Positions 17,692 to 25,869 of a DNA stretch of 32,796 nt are shown here, one piece after another (position 1 is the first letter of the stretch; each line of letters opens with the position of its first letter). The stretch is from CAZCFB01 sp964511535 (GTDB lineage: Bacteria > Myxococcota_A > Polyangia > GCA-2747355 > CAZCFB01): positions 1 through 32,796 of the forward strand of contig CAZEFW010000101.1 in the NCBI GenBank assembly GCA_964511535.1. Reading direction: 5' to 3'. The position numbers were made by a program, and so were the translations under genes. Under the pieces are notes generated by a model. It was not told the DNA's origin. It ran no database searches and saw only the letters and a list, made by a program, of their open reading frames with translations.

Positions 17692-18361
17692 GGCCGGCCC
17701 CCAGGTCCCGGTGGTGCTGCTCCTGGCCGGCGTGGCGCTGCTCCCGCTGGTGCTGGTGATGGTCACGAGCTACGCCAAGGTGGCGGTGGTGCTCCACATC
17801 CTGCGCGGCGCCCTGGGGCCTGCGCAGGTGCCGCCCGCGCTGGTGATCACCGGGCTCGCCCTGGTGCTCACTGCCTTCATCATGGCGCCCACGGGGCTGG
17901 CCGCCTACCAGGCCGCCCGCCCGGAGCTTACCGGCGGCGCCGGCGCCAGCCCCCTGTCGCGAGAGGGGCTCGGCTCGGTGTTCAAGGCCGCCGCCGCAGC
18001 CCGCGGTCCCGTCGAGGGGTTCCTGCGCAAGAACACCGCGCGGGCAGAGTTGGAGCTGTTCCAGCAGCTGGCGCGTCGCGGCGGGAGCGGCGGCGCCGCA
18101 GCCCCGACGCTATCCGACGACCACCTGCTGGTGCTCGTGCCCGCCTTCGTGGTCGGCCAGCTCAAGGCGGCGTTCCTCATCGGGTTCTTGCTGTTCATCC
18201 CGTTCATCATCGTGGACCTGGTGGTGGGCAACGTGCTGCTCTCCCTTGGCATGCACATGCTCAACCCTGGGACCGTGGCGCTACCGTTCAAGTTGCTGCT
18301 CTTCGTGCTGGCCGACGGGTGGAGCTTGCTGACCCGGGGGCTGGTGCTCTCCTACGCGTGA
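17684..18361 (+). CDS. fliP: FliP/SctR export-gate protein
   Basis: 225 residues with about four membrane segments. Hallmarks are LLPLVLVMVTSYAKVAVVLHILRGALG, VITGLALVLTAFIMAP, LVLVPAFVVGQLKAAFLIGFLLFIPFIIVDLVVGNVLLSLGMHMLNP and LPFKLLLFVLADGWSLLTRGLVLSY. FliP/SctR forms the pentameric core of the type III export gate in the inner membrane. No cleavable signal is seen, unlike classic FliP, so it resembles SctR in length. The name fliP is used because a FliO-like gene precedes it. It is coupled to both neighbours. Confidence 0.9.
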   Translation: MSEAGPQVPVVLLLAGVALLPLVLVMVTSYAKVAVVLHILRGALGPAQVPPALVITGLALVLTAFIMAPTGLAAYQAARPELTGGAGASPLSREGLGSVFKAAAAARGPVEGFLRKNTARAELELFQQLARRGGSGGAAAPTLSDDHLLVLVPAFVVGQLKAAFLIGFLLFIPFIIVDLVVGNVLLSLGMHMLNPGTVALPFKLLLFVLADGWSLLTRGLVLSYA

Positions 18362-18364
18362 TCC

Positions 18365-18631
18365 ATGCCTGACCATTACTTCATGCAGGTGCTGCGAGAG
18401 GGGCTCTACCTGGCGCTGCTGCTGTGCGCCCCGCCCGCGGCAGCGGCGCTGGTGGTGGGCCTGGTGATCTCGCTGTTTCAGGCCACCACCCGGCTATCGG
18501 ACCCCGGCATCAGTCAGCTCCCGCGGGTCGCCGCCGTGCTGCTGGCCCTGGCCGTGAGCGGCCCCTGGATTGGCGAGCAGCTGGTGCAGTTCACCTCCCT
18601 GCTGTGGCAGGGGCTGCCGATGCTTCGTTGA
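18365..18631 (+). CDS. fliQ: FliQ/SctS export-gate protein
   Basis: 88 residues with two membrane helices. The conserved loop reads ISLFQATTRLSDPGISQLPR, matching the FliQ pattern QAxTQxxExxLxFxPK, and the second helix ends SGPWIGEQLVQF. FliQ surrounds the FliP/FliR core of the export gate. It starts 3 bases after fliP, and its TGA shares one base with the next ATG. Confidence 0.88.
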   Translation: MPDHYFMQVLREGLYLALLLCAPPAAAALVVGLVISLFQATTRLSDPGISQLPRVAAVLLALAVSGPWIGEQLVQFTSLLWQGLPMLR

Positions 18632-19443
18632 TGGAGCCGGCCCCTCCGCTCCAGGCGTTGTTGGATGCGCGGGGCGTGGCCCTGGGCGTGGGCGCGGTGG
18701 CCGCTCGCGCCGCTGGAGCGGTATGGATGGTGCCCTTTGCCGGCGGCAAGCGGGTCCCGGTCACCATACGCCTGGCGCTGGCCCTGGCGCTGGCCGTGGC
18801 GCTGCTGCCTGCCGCATCGGGTCAGCTGGAGGCCCTGCGGACCGCTGCCTGGCCGCTGTGGGCGGCTGTGCTCGCCAAGGAGGTCGCCATTGGCCTGGCC
18901 CTGGGCTTCGTCATGTCCATGGGATTCTGGGCGGTCCGTTCAGCGGGGAGGCTGGTGGAGGCCCAGCGCGGCGCGACGCGCCCGGCCGGCCCCGGCGGCG
19001 ACTACCCCCTCGCCGAGCTGCTCTCCTTGACGGCGGTGGTGATCTTCCTGCTGCTCGGCGGCCACCGCGTGTACATCCTGGCCCTGGCCCGGTCTCTGGA
19101 GGTGTTGCCCCTCTGGTCATTTCCAGCCGCGCAGGGGCTGGGCGGGTTCGCCGACACCTGCATCTTCCTCGGGGGAGAGTTGATCTTGCTGGCGCTGGCC
19201 CTCGCCGCGCCGGTGCTGGCCAGCCTCTTCCTCGCGGACCTGACCGTGGGCTGGATCAGCCGCGGGTGGGGACAAGGAGCAGCGGCCATGGCCGGGCTGC
19301 TGCCCCTGCGGGCGCTTGCCGGGTTAGGCCTCGTGCTGCTCTCGGTGACTTTGCTCGCCGAGGCGATCCCGGAGGCGCTGGAGCGTGGCCTGGCCAGCGT
19401 CGAAGCGGCAGTGCGCACGCTGGCGCAAGGGGCAGGGCGCTGA
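18631..19443 (+). CDS. fliR: FliR/SctT export-gate protein
   Basis: 270 residues with six or so membrane helices. The N-terminal block AVAARAAGAVWMVPFAGGKRVPVTIRLALALALA and the central GGHRVYILALARSLEVLPLW match FliR. VLASLFLADLTVGWISR near the end matches the conserved LxxxDxxxGxxxR region. FliR/SctT completes the FliPQR conical export gate. The start overlaps the FliQ stop, supporting coupling. Confidence 0.88.
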   Translation: MEPAPPLQALLDARGVALGVGAVAARAAGAVWMVPFAGGKRVPVTIRLALALALAVALLPAASGQLEALRTAAWPLWAAVLAKEVAIGLALGFVMSMGFWAVRSAGRLVEAQRGATRPAGPGGDYPLAELLSLTAVVIFLLLGGHRVYILALARSLEVLPLWSFPAAQGLGGFADTCIFLGGELILLALALAAPVLASLFLADLTVGWISRGWGQGAAAMAGLLPLRALAGLGLVLLSVTLLAEAIPEALERGLASVEAAVRTLAQGAGR

Positions 19444-19444
19444 C

Positions 19445-20443
19445 ATGGCGCGTCGCTCGGTTCCGCCGACCCGCCGCGAGTGGCGACAGGCACGCGCGCG
19501 AGGGCAGGTGGCGGTCAGCCCGGTGCTGGTGGGAGCCGGGGCGCTGGCAGGCGCGGCCTGCGCGCTCTGGCTATCCGGTCCTGCAGCGGTGGGCCGGATG
19601 ATCGAGCTGTTCCGGCGCAGCCTGTCCATGGCCGCCGATACGAGCCTGGCGGCTCGACCCGGAGAGCTGTTGAGCGCCGCGGGCCAGGACGCCGTGGCGG
19701 CCGCCGGTCCCGTGATGGCCGCGGCCCTGGGCGGCGCCGCGCTGGTGGGCCTGGCCCAGACCCGGGGGCTTTTCAGCCTGGCGAGCGCGCGGGCGGGAAC
19801 CGAGGCACCGGCGCCGTACGGGTGGGATGCCCTGGCCCTCGTTCGCTGGCTGGGGTTGACCTGCGCCGGCGTCGCCGTGGCCTGGTGGGCCTGGCGAGCC
19901 AGCGCCCCCGCGCTGCTGGGGTTGTGTGGGCTGCCGCCTGGAGACGCGCTGGGGGGTGTCAGCCGCGCCGCCTCCTCTCTGGGCCTCGCGTTTTTGGCCC
20001 TGCTCGCCGTGGTTGGCGCCGCAGATCTGCTGGCCCGTCGCGCCGCCCTGGCGCGTGCCCTGGCCCTGACGCCCGCCGAGGCCCGGCGACGCCAGCGTCA
20101 GGAGCGGGGCGACCCCGCCATCCGGCGCGCGCGGCTCCGTCAGCACCGCTCACTGGGAGCAGCGGGCGGGCCGGCCGCGGTCAGGCGAGGCGCCGCGCTG
20201 CTGGTGACGGCGGGCGGCGCCCTGGCCGTGGCGCTGGCATATCGTCCCGGCGAAATGCAGGCGCCCCGGGTGCTGGCTCGCGGGCGCGGGTCTGCAGCAG
20301 GACCGCTTGTGCAGGCCGCACGGTCGGCCGGAGTGCCCATCGCGGACCAGCCGGCGCTGGCCGCTGCGCTATGGTCCACCCCCGAGGGCGCGCCCATCCC
20401 GCGGCGGCACTACGCCGAGGTGGCCAGGTTGCTCACTCGTTGA
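19445..20443 (+). CDS. flhB: FlhB/SctU homologue lacking the NPTH autocleavage motif
   Basis: 332 residues. The N-terminus PPTRREWRQARARGQVAVS matches FlhB (TxxRRxxARxxGQVAxS). Four membrane helices follow to about residue 200. The cytoplasmic part has ERGDPAIRRARLRQHRSL, the conserved EGDPxIRxRxR block. At the place of the NPTH self-cleavage motif the sequence is AGGA (residues 256-259, in VTAGGALAVALAYRPGEM), while the flanks still align with VTNPTHYAVAL and MxAPxVxAKG. FlhB/SctU normally cleaves between N and P to switch substrate specificity, and that reaction should be impossible here. It starts one base after fliR. Its last 11 bases overlap the 3' end of the converging minus-strand gene. 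Confidence 0.88.
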   Translation: MARRSVPPTRREWRQARARGQVAVSPVLVGAGALAGAACALWLSGPAAVGRMIELFRRSLSMAADTSLAARPGELLSAAGQDAVAAAGPVMAAALGGAALVGLAQTRGLFSLASARAGTEAPAPYGWDALALVRWLGLTCAGVAVAWWAWRASAPALLGLCGLPPGDALGGVSRAASSLGLAFLALLAVVGAADLLARRAALARALALTPAEARRRQRQERGDPAIRRARLRQHRSLGAAGGPAAVRRGAALLVTAGGALAVALAYRPGEMQAPRVLARGRGSAAGPLVQAARSAGVPIADQPALAAALWSTPEGAPIPRRHYAEVARLLTR

Positions 20444-21089
20444 CCTTCAGCTTGTCGTAATCCAGCGGGCCGTGCTCCGAGCAGCACTGCTTGATGCGCC
20501 CCTCGTCCAGCTCCACCAGGCAGTAGCTGTCCTTGGCCGGCACGCTGACCCGGGTGGGCGAATTGTCCCCCTTGCGCGGCCGCACGGTGATGACGCGGGT
20601 CCCTGGCTTGAGGGTCAGGGTGAGCATTTTCTGGCCCACCATGGCCAGCGCTCGATCCTGGTCTCGCACCTCGATGTCCACCCAGTGGGCGTCATCGTTG
20701 AGGAACACGAGGTGGCAGCGCCCGGGGGTGGGCGAGGGCAGCTTGTCCAGCAGCAGCTGATCCGACGTCGGCGTCGGCGTTGGCGTCCCCTCCGCCGAGA
20801 AGGTGGGCTGCTCCTGTTGTGGCGCGGCGCTCGTCCCTCGGACCCGGTCCACCAGCTTGCTCACCAGATCGCCCACCTGGATGGTTTCGTCCCGGGGCGT
20901 CTCGCTGGCCGCCTTCTCGCCGATGGCCGCCACAACCCGCTGCTCCTGTTCGGCTGCCTTGCGCAGCCGGTGCCGGCGAACGAGCCACCAGGCCAGCGCG
21001 AGGATGGCCATTATCCGACCCCAGTAGAACAGGGTCTCGAAGTTCCACTCCTCGTAATCGAACCAATACCGAAGCGGTTCCAGGTCCAT
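20433..21089 (-). CDS. Single-pass membrane protein of unknown function
   Basis: 218 residues. One membrane segment lies near residues 22-37 (YWGRIMAILALAWWLV), followed by basic residues RRHRLRK, so the long C-terminal part is probably cytoplasmic by the positive-inside rule. After a linker rich in Thr and Pro (TPTPTPTS), a beta-rich domain covers about residues 120-218 (CHLVFLNDDAHWVDIEV, LTLTLKPGTRVITVRPRKGD). Several cysteines lie near the end (CLVELDEGRIKQCC). No family is recognised. The gene converges on flhB, sharing 11 bases at their 3' ends. Confidence 0.75.
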   Translation of the reverse strand: MDLEPLRYWFDYEEWNFETLFYWGRIMAILALAWWLVRRHRLRKAAEQEQRVVAAIGEKAASETPRDETIQVGDLVSKLVDRVRGTSAAPQQEQPTFSAEGTPTPTPTSDQLLLDKLPSPTPGRCHLVFLNDDAHWVDIEVRDQDRALAMVGQKMLTLTLKPGTRVITVRPRKGDNSPTRVSVPAKDSYCLVELDEGRIKQCCSEHGPLDYDKLKVNE

Positions 21090-21133
21090 GGCGTCACGGG
21101 GGGCCGGTGGGCGTTATCCGGCCTCGTCAGTGC

Positions 21134-21139
21134 ATTGTA
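21134..21139 (-). promoter_or_regulatory. Possible -10 box for the minus-strand membrane protein gene
   Basis: TACAAT read on the minus strand (5 of 6 match to TATAAT) lies about 45 bases before the ATG at 21089. The upstream region has no convincing -35 box, so this is only a candidate. Confidence 0.25.
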
Positions 21140-21214
21140 TTCTCAATCCGCAGCACGGCACAGTTTTCACTCGGCGCGGTTGCTCGTCGCGGGGGCAGGG
21201 GGGGCGCGCCGGCG

Positions 21215-21748
21215 TTACTCCAGGCCCTTGGTGATGATTGGCCCGATGGCGGTGGGCACCCCATCGCCGTCCACGTGGCCCCGGATCATGAAAGTGGACC
21301 ACACCTTGTCGCAGTCCAGGTCGCCGAGGGCGTAGGCGGTGTACTTGGACAGGTACGACTTCCCGCCAGTCTGGAAGGAGTAGCGGTAGTAGTGCGCCTC
21401 GTCCAGGGCGAAGATCAGGCTGTCCCAGCCGCCGTTGATCCACTCCATGTTGGACGTCGTCTGGCGCGCGCAGTACGGCCCCGCCGCCGGCACGTCGACG
21501 ATGGTCGGGAACTGGCGCACCAGCAGCTGCCCCTTGCCGTTCCAGTGGTCGATGATGAAGTACTCCCTGGCGCCGAGGCGGATCTTGTACAACGACTCGT
21601 GAGCCTCCACCGTCTTGGCTGTCTTGATGTACTTGGTGAAGGAGGACGCCGCCACCGAGGCGAGCAGCCCGATGATGCACACCACCACCATCAACTCCAC
21701 AAGGGTGAAGCCTGCCAGGGTGCGTCGCTGCTCGGAACCTGATTTCAT
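21215..21748 (-). CDS. Type IV prepilin-like protein
   Basis: 177 residues with a class III signal: a short basic leader, then G13 before F14 and GFTLVELMVVVCIIGLLASVAA. Glu18 (Glu5 of the mature protein) is present, as needed for PilD-type cleavage, N-methylation and pilus assembly. The mature domain (FTKYIKTAKTVEAHESLYKI, then ARQTTSNMEWINGGWDSLIF) resembles the minor-pilin/pseudopilin folds common in delta-proteobacteria and has two or three cysteines. No pilus-assembly genes lie next to it, so it may be a minor pilin acting with components elsewhere. Confidence 0.88.
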   Translation of the reverse strand: MKSGSEQRRTLAGFTLVELMVVVCIIGLLASVAASSFTKYIKTAKTVEAHESLYKIRLGAREYFIIDHWNGKGQLLVRQFPTIVDVPAAGPYCARQTTSNMEWINGGWDSLIFALDEAHYYRYSFQTGGKSYLSKYTAYALGDLDCDKVWSTFMIRGHVDGDGVPTAIGPIITKGLE

Positions 21749-21786
21749 GGCGTTGTTCGGGGCGTTCCCCGTGCGGCTGCCCTGCC

Positions 21787-21792
21787 ATTATA
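21787..21792 (-). promoter_or_regulatory. TATAAT -10 box upstream of the prepilin gene
   Basis: A perfect TATAAT is read on the minus strand about 38 bases before the prepilin ATG. The best -35 at 17 bases spacing (TTAGGT) is poor, so a sigma factor that relies on the -10, or an activator, would be needed. Confidence 0.4.
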
Positions 21793-21824
21793 TGCCAGGG
21801 AGGCCGCCGACCTAAAATTTGTGC

Positions 21825-21841
21825 CCCGGAAAGCCTCCGGG
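21825..21841 (-). terminator. Possible terminator hairpin after the CHAT-AAA gene
   Basis: Stem CCCGGA/TCCGGG with a 5-base loop (GGCTT), 19 bases after the stop of the AAA+ gene on the same strand. It is followed by AAATTTTAG rather than a clean T-run, so termination strength is uncertain. It separates this gene from the prepilin promoter. Confidence 0.4.
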
Positions 21842-21860
21842 CTCCTGGAGTAATCCCCGG

Positions 21861-24800
21861 TCAGGTGCCCAGGGCTGCGTCCCTGGCCTTGCGCCACAGC
21901 TGGTAGGCCAGCTCCTCGTAAGGGCCGCCCGCCCGGGCCAGGGTCTGGGCCAGCACCTCTGCCTGAGGCGGGGGTTGTTCGGCCTCCGTCTCGGGCATGG
22001 CGATGGTGCCCTCGAGGGTCTGAAGCCAGCCCCCGTAGTCCATATCATCCGCCAGCAGCGTCTGGTACTCGGTGAGGATCGCGACCAGCTCATCCCGGGG
22101 GCTGGGCTGGGCCGCGAACTCGTCCGAGGTGGAGCCCACGATGGGCTGGCCGGTGCGGGTGCCTTCATCTGCGGCCTCCTCCCGGTCTTCAGCCGGCGCG
22201 CACCACACCTGCAGCACATGAAGCAGCTCCTCGCTCACGCCCTCGAGCTGGGGCAGCACCGAGCCGCCCAGCGCCTGCTGCATCCGCTGACTTTGCGACA
22301 GCATCCCGAGCTGGCCTGACGCGAGCAGGAACCGCACCGCCGAGACGAGCTGGGCCGTGCCGAGGGGGCAGAAAGCCCGCACAAGGTAGAAGAACCGGCG
22401 CAGGTCGTCGAACAGCACCTGCTCCTCCTCGGCCATGCCGTCGGGCCACAGATCGTCGCCGGATTGCACGCGGATTTCGCGCAGGGCGCAGACGCGGGTC
22501 CACTCGTCCCCGAGGTGGCTCGCCACGGGGATCTCCACGAATGAGAAGCGCTGCCTGAGCGTCTCGCTGATGCGCGCCCGGCTCTCCCGAACCGACTGGT
22601 TGAGGGTGGCGATGATGCGGAAGTCTCGCGGCACGGGGATCTCCACCGTGCCCCAGCCGTGGGTCATGGCGGGGACCCGGAGCCGCCCCGAGGCCAGCTC
22701 GGCGAACAGGCCCCCAAGGGTGCCGTCCACGTCCCCCCGGTCCAGCTCGTCGAGCACCAGCCAGCAACCGCGGGCGGGCTGCCCGTCGGGCTCCAGCGCC
22801 CCTCCGGCCGCCCGCACCAGGCGCACGCCAGGGCCGGTGGAGTCGGGGATCTCCTGCCAGTTCGCCAGCACCGCCTCGAGCACCACGCCCGGACGAAAGA
22901 GGCCCCCCGCCGTCCCACCGGCGGCGCCGTCCCTGGCGCTGTAGATATCCCCGGCGTAGGAGCTGGCGGTCCTGTCGGCTGTCGGCGCGGTCAGCACCGG
23001 GTAGAAGCCCAGGGCTCTGGCCACCGCCTGCGCCAGGCTGCTCTTCCCCGTGCCGGGCGGACCCGTCAGCACCACGTTCCGCCCCGCCTCCAGCTCGGAG
23101 AGCAGCTTGGCGGTCACGGACAGGGGCAGCGAGAAGCGCCCGTGGATCTGGTCCAGCACATCCTCCAGCGGCCCACCCCGGCGCGGGAGCGTGAGCGGCT
23201 CGTCACCCTCCACCTGGACCACGGGCCGCGCGGTGAGGAAGGGGGCCACGTACTGGCCGGACCAGGTGCGCACCGGGCGCCCCCGGTCCTCTTGCCCGGC
23301 CTCTTCGACGCCATAGTTCTCGCCCGTGCCGTTGCCGTTGCCGTTACCGGTGCCTTCCCTTGCCAGGGCCTTCATCCGTTCGGCGGCGGCGATCTCCGCG
23401 GCGATGAGCGCCTCCATCTCCTCGGTGGTGGAGGGGAGCTTCAGCTCGTCCTGAGGCTCCTCGCCGTTCGCCAGCAGCTCCACCTCGGGTTCCTGGACCC
23501 GCTCCTCCCAGTCCAGCCCCTCGGAGCGGCTGGCGAGGACCGCGGGTGGGACCTTCTGCTCGATGTCCACCCGTGCCAGAACCGCGGCGTCGTCGGCCTC
23601 GGGCTGATCCTCCGCCGGGGGCTCCTGCGGGGCGCCTTCCACCTCGGCCGCCTCATCCTGAGGCTCCTGCTCCTGCTCGTCCGGTTCGGCGGGCTCGGGC
23701 GATGGCGGGGCAGCCTCGTTGGCCGCGACATCCTCCTGGTCGTCGGCCTGTTCTTCCGTCTCTGGCTCCTCCGGGATAGGAGACTTCTCCGTCTCCGCGA
23801 GCTGCTCCTCCACCAGCGCGGTCATGTCCGACGTCTGCATCTCCGCCGCGTCGAGGAACGCCACGATGGCCGGCACCTCGCTGTCGCCGGGCTGCTTGTG
23901 GGGTACGGTATCGGGCGCCGCCCAGGTGGCGTCCGAGAGTCGGGAGAGCAGATACTCCAGCGCCGCGCGTGTGGCCACGGGAGCGCCAGCGGCCTCGGTG
24001 GCCGTGGCCGCGGTGGCGCCGACCTCCAGCAGGCTCTCCATCATCTCCCGGGTGATGACGGTGGCTGGGCCCCCAGGGATGCCGGGGATGCCACCGAAGG
24101 CGTGGTCGCAGAGCCAGAGCGGCAGCCAGCGCAGCTCTCCCTCTCCGTCCACGTCCAGCTCCACGTCGGCGGGCAGGGCCCAGGGGCTGAAGGTCCGGGA
24201 CGGGAACTGGTCGAGCGCCTCCTGGGCCTCTGCCCAGGCCCGGGTCGCCGCCTGATCGAGCACACCCTCACGCATGACGGCGCTGCCGAACAGGTAGCGC
24301 GCCTCTTCCCCCATGGTGTCGATGCGCGGGCCAGCGACGCCGTCGCCAAGCACCTCGCCGTCGCGGAAGGGGCGGGCGCCCCGGGGCACGATGCCAGACG
24401 CGGCAGCCGGCCCCTGGCCCGCCTCAAGCAAGTCCATCCTGGCCCAGGTCTCCTCGCTCACCTTGCCCCCGGGCACCATGTCACACAGGCGCTGCAGGGC
24501 CATCACCGCGCGCTCGGTGTCGGTGCCGAAGATTCCGTCGGCGCGCCCAGGGCCCACCGGCAGCCCCAGCCGCTCCAGCCGCTGTTGCAGCATGCGCACG
24601 GAGGCGCCAGCCTCGCCGATCTCCAGCGTGGGGCGCGCCGACGCTGGCGCGCAGTCGAGCACATCGGGCGGCTCCATCTGGAGAAAGGGCTGGTTGCGGA
24701 TATTGCTCCAGAGCACCCATCCGATGCCGTGCTCGTTCTGGACGTTTTTGGCGCACTGGGCCAGGGGGATCCCCTTGAGCGCCTGCTCGATGAAGCCCTC

Positions 24801-25649
24801 GAGGGCGGCGACGCTCTCGCCCTCCTCGGCGGCGTGGCGGTTGCAGAACACCGACGGGATCCCCGCGCCCACCACCGCCGCGCGCTGCAACCGCAAGAGC
24901 CCGTCGTCGCGCAACCCCTTGCCGCCGCCGGCAGGCACCGCGGCGGCGAGCAGGCCGACGCCCCGGCCCGACAGCGCCCGACGCAGCAGCTCCTCATCCA
25001 GCTCGCCGTCCTGCAGGTTCACGATTGCCAGATCGAACGCGCGGCCGTCGAATTCGCAGGCCAAATCTGCCAGGCTGCCGTCCACCCGCTCAAGCAAGCG
25101 CTCCTCGAGCTGGATATGATCCAGGGGCACGAAGAAGGGAACGCCGAGCCCCTGGGTGAACGCGGCGCCCAGTCGCGACACGTGGGAGCAGGCGTCTCTG
25201 CCGCGGGAAGGTTGCAGCAGCGTGCGCCGCACCACCGGCGGCTGGAGCAGCTCCCACGGCAGCAGCGCGATCTCGTCCGGCGCGAGCACCGAGATGACGA
25301 ACTCCTCGAACCCATGGAAAGGACCTGGCGCCTCCTGGAGCTGCTCGATGGCCGTGGGCAGATCGTCAAGTGACTCCCACAACCACGCCGCCACGTTCTC
25401 CGACGTGGTGGTGCCGTCGGACTCCTCCTGATTCAACAACGCCTCGGTGAACTGCACCCCCTCTGCCACGGATTCCGGGCTCATGGTCCCGGCGTCAACC
25501 ACCGCGCTGCCGTCCCCCAGGGAGAGCTTGAAATGCACTGAGGCGAGGCGGCCCTCATCATCCCGCCTGGAGACGCAGTCCAGCAGGACAGTCACGGGCC
25601 AGGGCCAGGATGCCTGTTTGGTGGTTCCGGGGGGAGCTTTGTCGGACAT
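21861..25649 (-). CDS. CHAT-like / peptidoglycan-binding-type / McrB-like AAA+ multidomain protein
   Basis: 1262 residues. Residues about 105-325 resemble a CHAT (caspase-like) domain: LLPWELL at 129-135, a FDLAIVNLQDGE strand at 205-216, then AAVVGAGIPSVF and FIEQALKGIPLAQCAKNVQ near the end. The catalytic His and Cys of active CHAT proteases are not in their usual places. Residues about 340-406 form a PG_binding_1-type unit (VRMLQQRLERLGL, DGIFGTDTERAVMALQRL). Residues 406-620 are not recognised. Residues about 625-730 are an acidic Glu/Pro/Ala linker. Residues about 830-1060 form an AAA+ ATPase of the McrB/MoxR/AAA_5 kind: Walker A GPPGTGKSS (K869), Walker B LVLDELD (D967, E968), sensor FRIIATLNQ and RQRFSF (R1032, R1034). 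The C-terminus is helical. There is no signal peptide, so it is cytoplasmic. Known conflict systems combine AAA ATPases with effector or CHAT domains; that role here is inferred. It is divergent from the lipoprotein gene at 25870. Confidence 0.85.
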   Translation of the reverse strand: MSDKAPPGTTKQASWPWPVTVLLDCVSRRDDEGRLASVHFKLSLGDGSAVVDAGTMSPESVAEGVQFTEALLNQEESDGTTTSENVAAWLWESLDDLPTAIEQLQEAPGPFHGFEEFVISVLAPDEIALLPWELLQPPVVRRTLLQPSRGRDACSHVSRLGAAFTQGLGVPFFVPLDHIQLEERLLERVDGSLADLACEFDGRAFDLAIVNLQDGELDEELLRRALSGRGVGLLAAAVPAGGGKGLRDDGLLRLQRAAVVGAGIPSVFCNRHAAEEGESVAALEGFIEQALKGIPLAQCAKNVQNEHGIGWVLWSNIRNQPFLQMEPPDVLDCAPASARPTLEIGEAGASVRMLQQRLERLGLPVGPGRADGIFGTDTERAVMALQRLCDMVPGGKVSEETWARMDLLEAGQGPAAASGIVPRGARPFRDGEVLGDGVAGPRIDTMGEEARYLFGSAVMREGVLDQAATRAWAEAQEALDQFPSRTFSPWALPADVELDVDGEGELRWLPLWLCDHAFGGIPGIPGGPATVITREMMESLLEVGATAATATEAAGAPVATRAALEYLLSRLSDATWAAPDTVPHKQPGDSEVPAIVAFLDAAEMQTSDMTALVEEQLAETEKSPIPEEPETEEQADDQEDVAANEAAPPSPEPAEPDEQEQEPQDEAAEVEGAPQEPPAEDQPEADDAAVLARVDIEQKVPPAVLASRSEGLDWEERVQEPEVELLANGEEPQDELKLPSTTEEMEALIAAEIAAAERMKALAREGTGNGNGNGTGENYGVEEAGQEDRGRPVRTWSGQYVAPFLTARPVVQVEGDEPLTLPRRGGPLEDVLDQIHGRFSLPLSVTAKLLSELEAGRNVVLTGPPGTGKSSLAQAVARALGFYPVLTAPTADRTASSYAGDIYSARDGAAGGTAGGLFRPGVVLEAVLANWQEIPDSTGPGVRLVRAAGGALEPDGQPARGCWLVLDELDRGDVDGTLGGLFAELASGRLRVPAMTHGWGTVEIPVPRDFRIIATLNQSVRESRARISETLRQRFSFVEIPVASHLGDEWTRVCALREIRVQSGDDLWPDGMAEEEQVLFDDLRRFFYLVRAFCPLGTAQLVSAVRFLLASGQLGMLSQSQRMQQALGGSVLPQLEGVSEELLHVLQVWCAPAEDREEAADEGTRTGQPIVGSTSDEFAAQPSPRDELVAILTEYQTLLADDMDYGGWLQTLEGTIAMPETEAEQPPPQAEVLAQTLARAGGPYEELAYQLWRKARDAALGT

Positions 25650-25834
25650 GGCTACCTGAACAGTCTTGGGTGCTCATGACCCTGTCGCGCCTATCCAATG
25701 GACCTGGATCGACCCGACGGGGTTGGTTTTTCTGGTGCTTACAGGCGCCAATAGTATCATTGCGTCAGCCATTTTCCACGGGATATGTAACGCGGAGCGG
25801 CTGCGGACTTTGACAGAATTTCCTATTTTGGGGG

Positions 25835-25862
25835 TTGATTTTTGCAATCCAGGTCACATAAT
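25835..25862 (+). promoter_or_regulatory. Candidate promoter for the Cys-rich lipoprotein
   Basis: TTGATT (4 of 6) and CATAAT (5 of 6) are spaced by 16 bases and lie in a locally AT-rich stretch. Transcription would start close to 25869, next to the first possible ATG (25870), so the mRNA may be leaderless. A perfect TTGACA at 25810 has no good -10 at the right distance. Confidence 0.3.
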
Positions 25863-25869
25863 AGTGAGC

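Noticed and set aside
22659..25373. A 904-codon open frame on the plus strand opposite the CHAT-AAA gene
   Set aside because: It is a product of high GC content. Its translation is low-complexity Arg/Gly/His/Leu-rich with no domain, while the minus-strand frame has clear Walker motifs.
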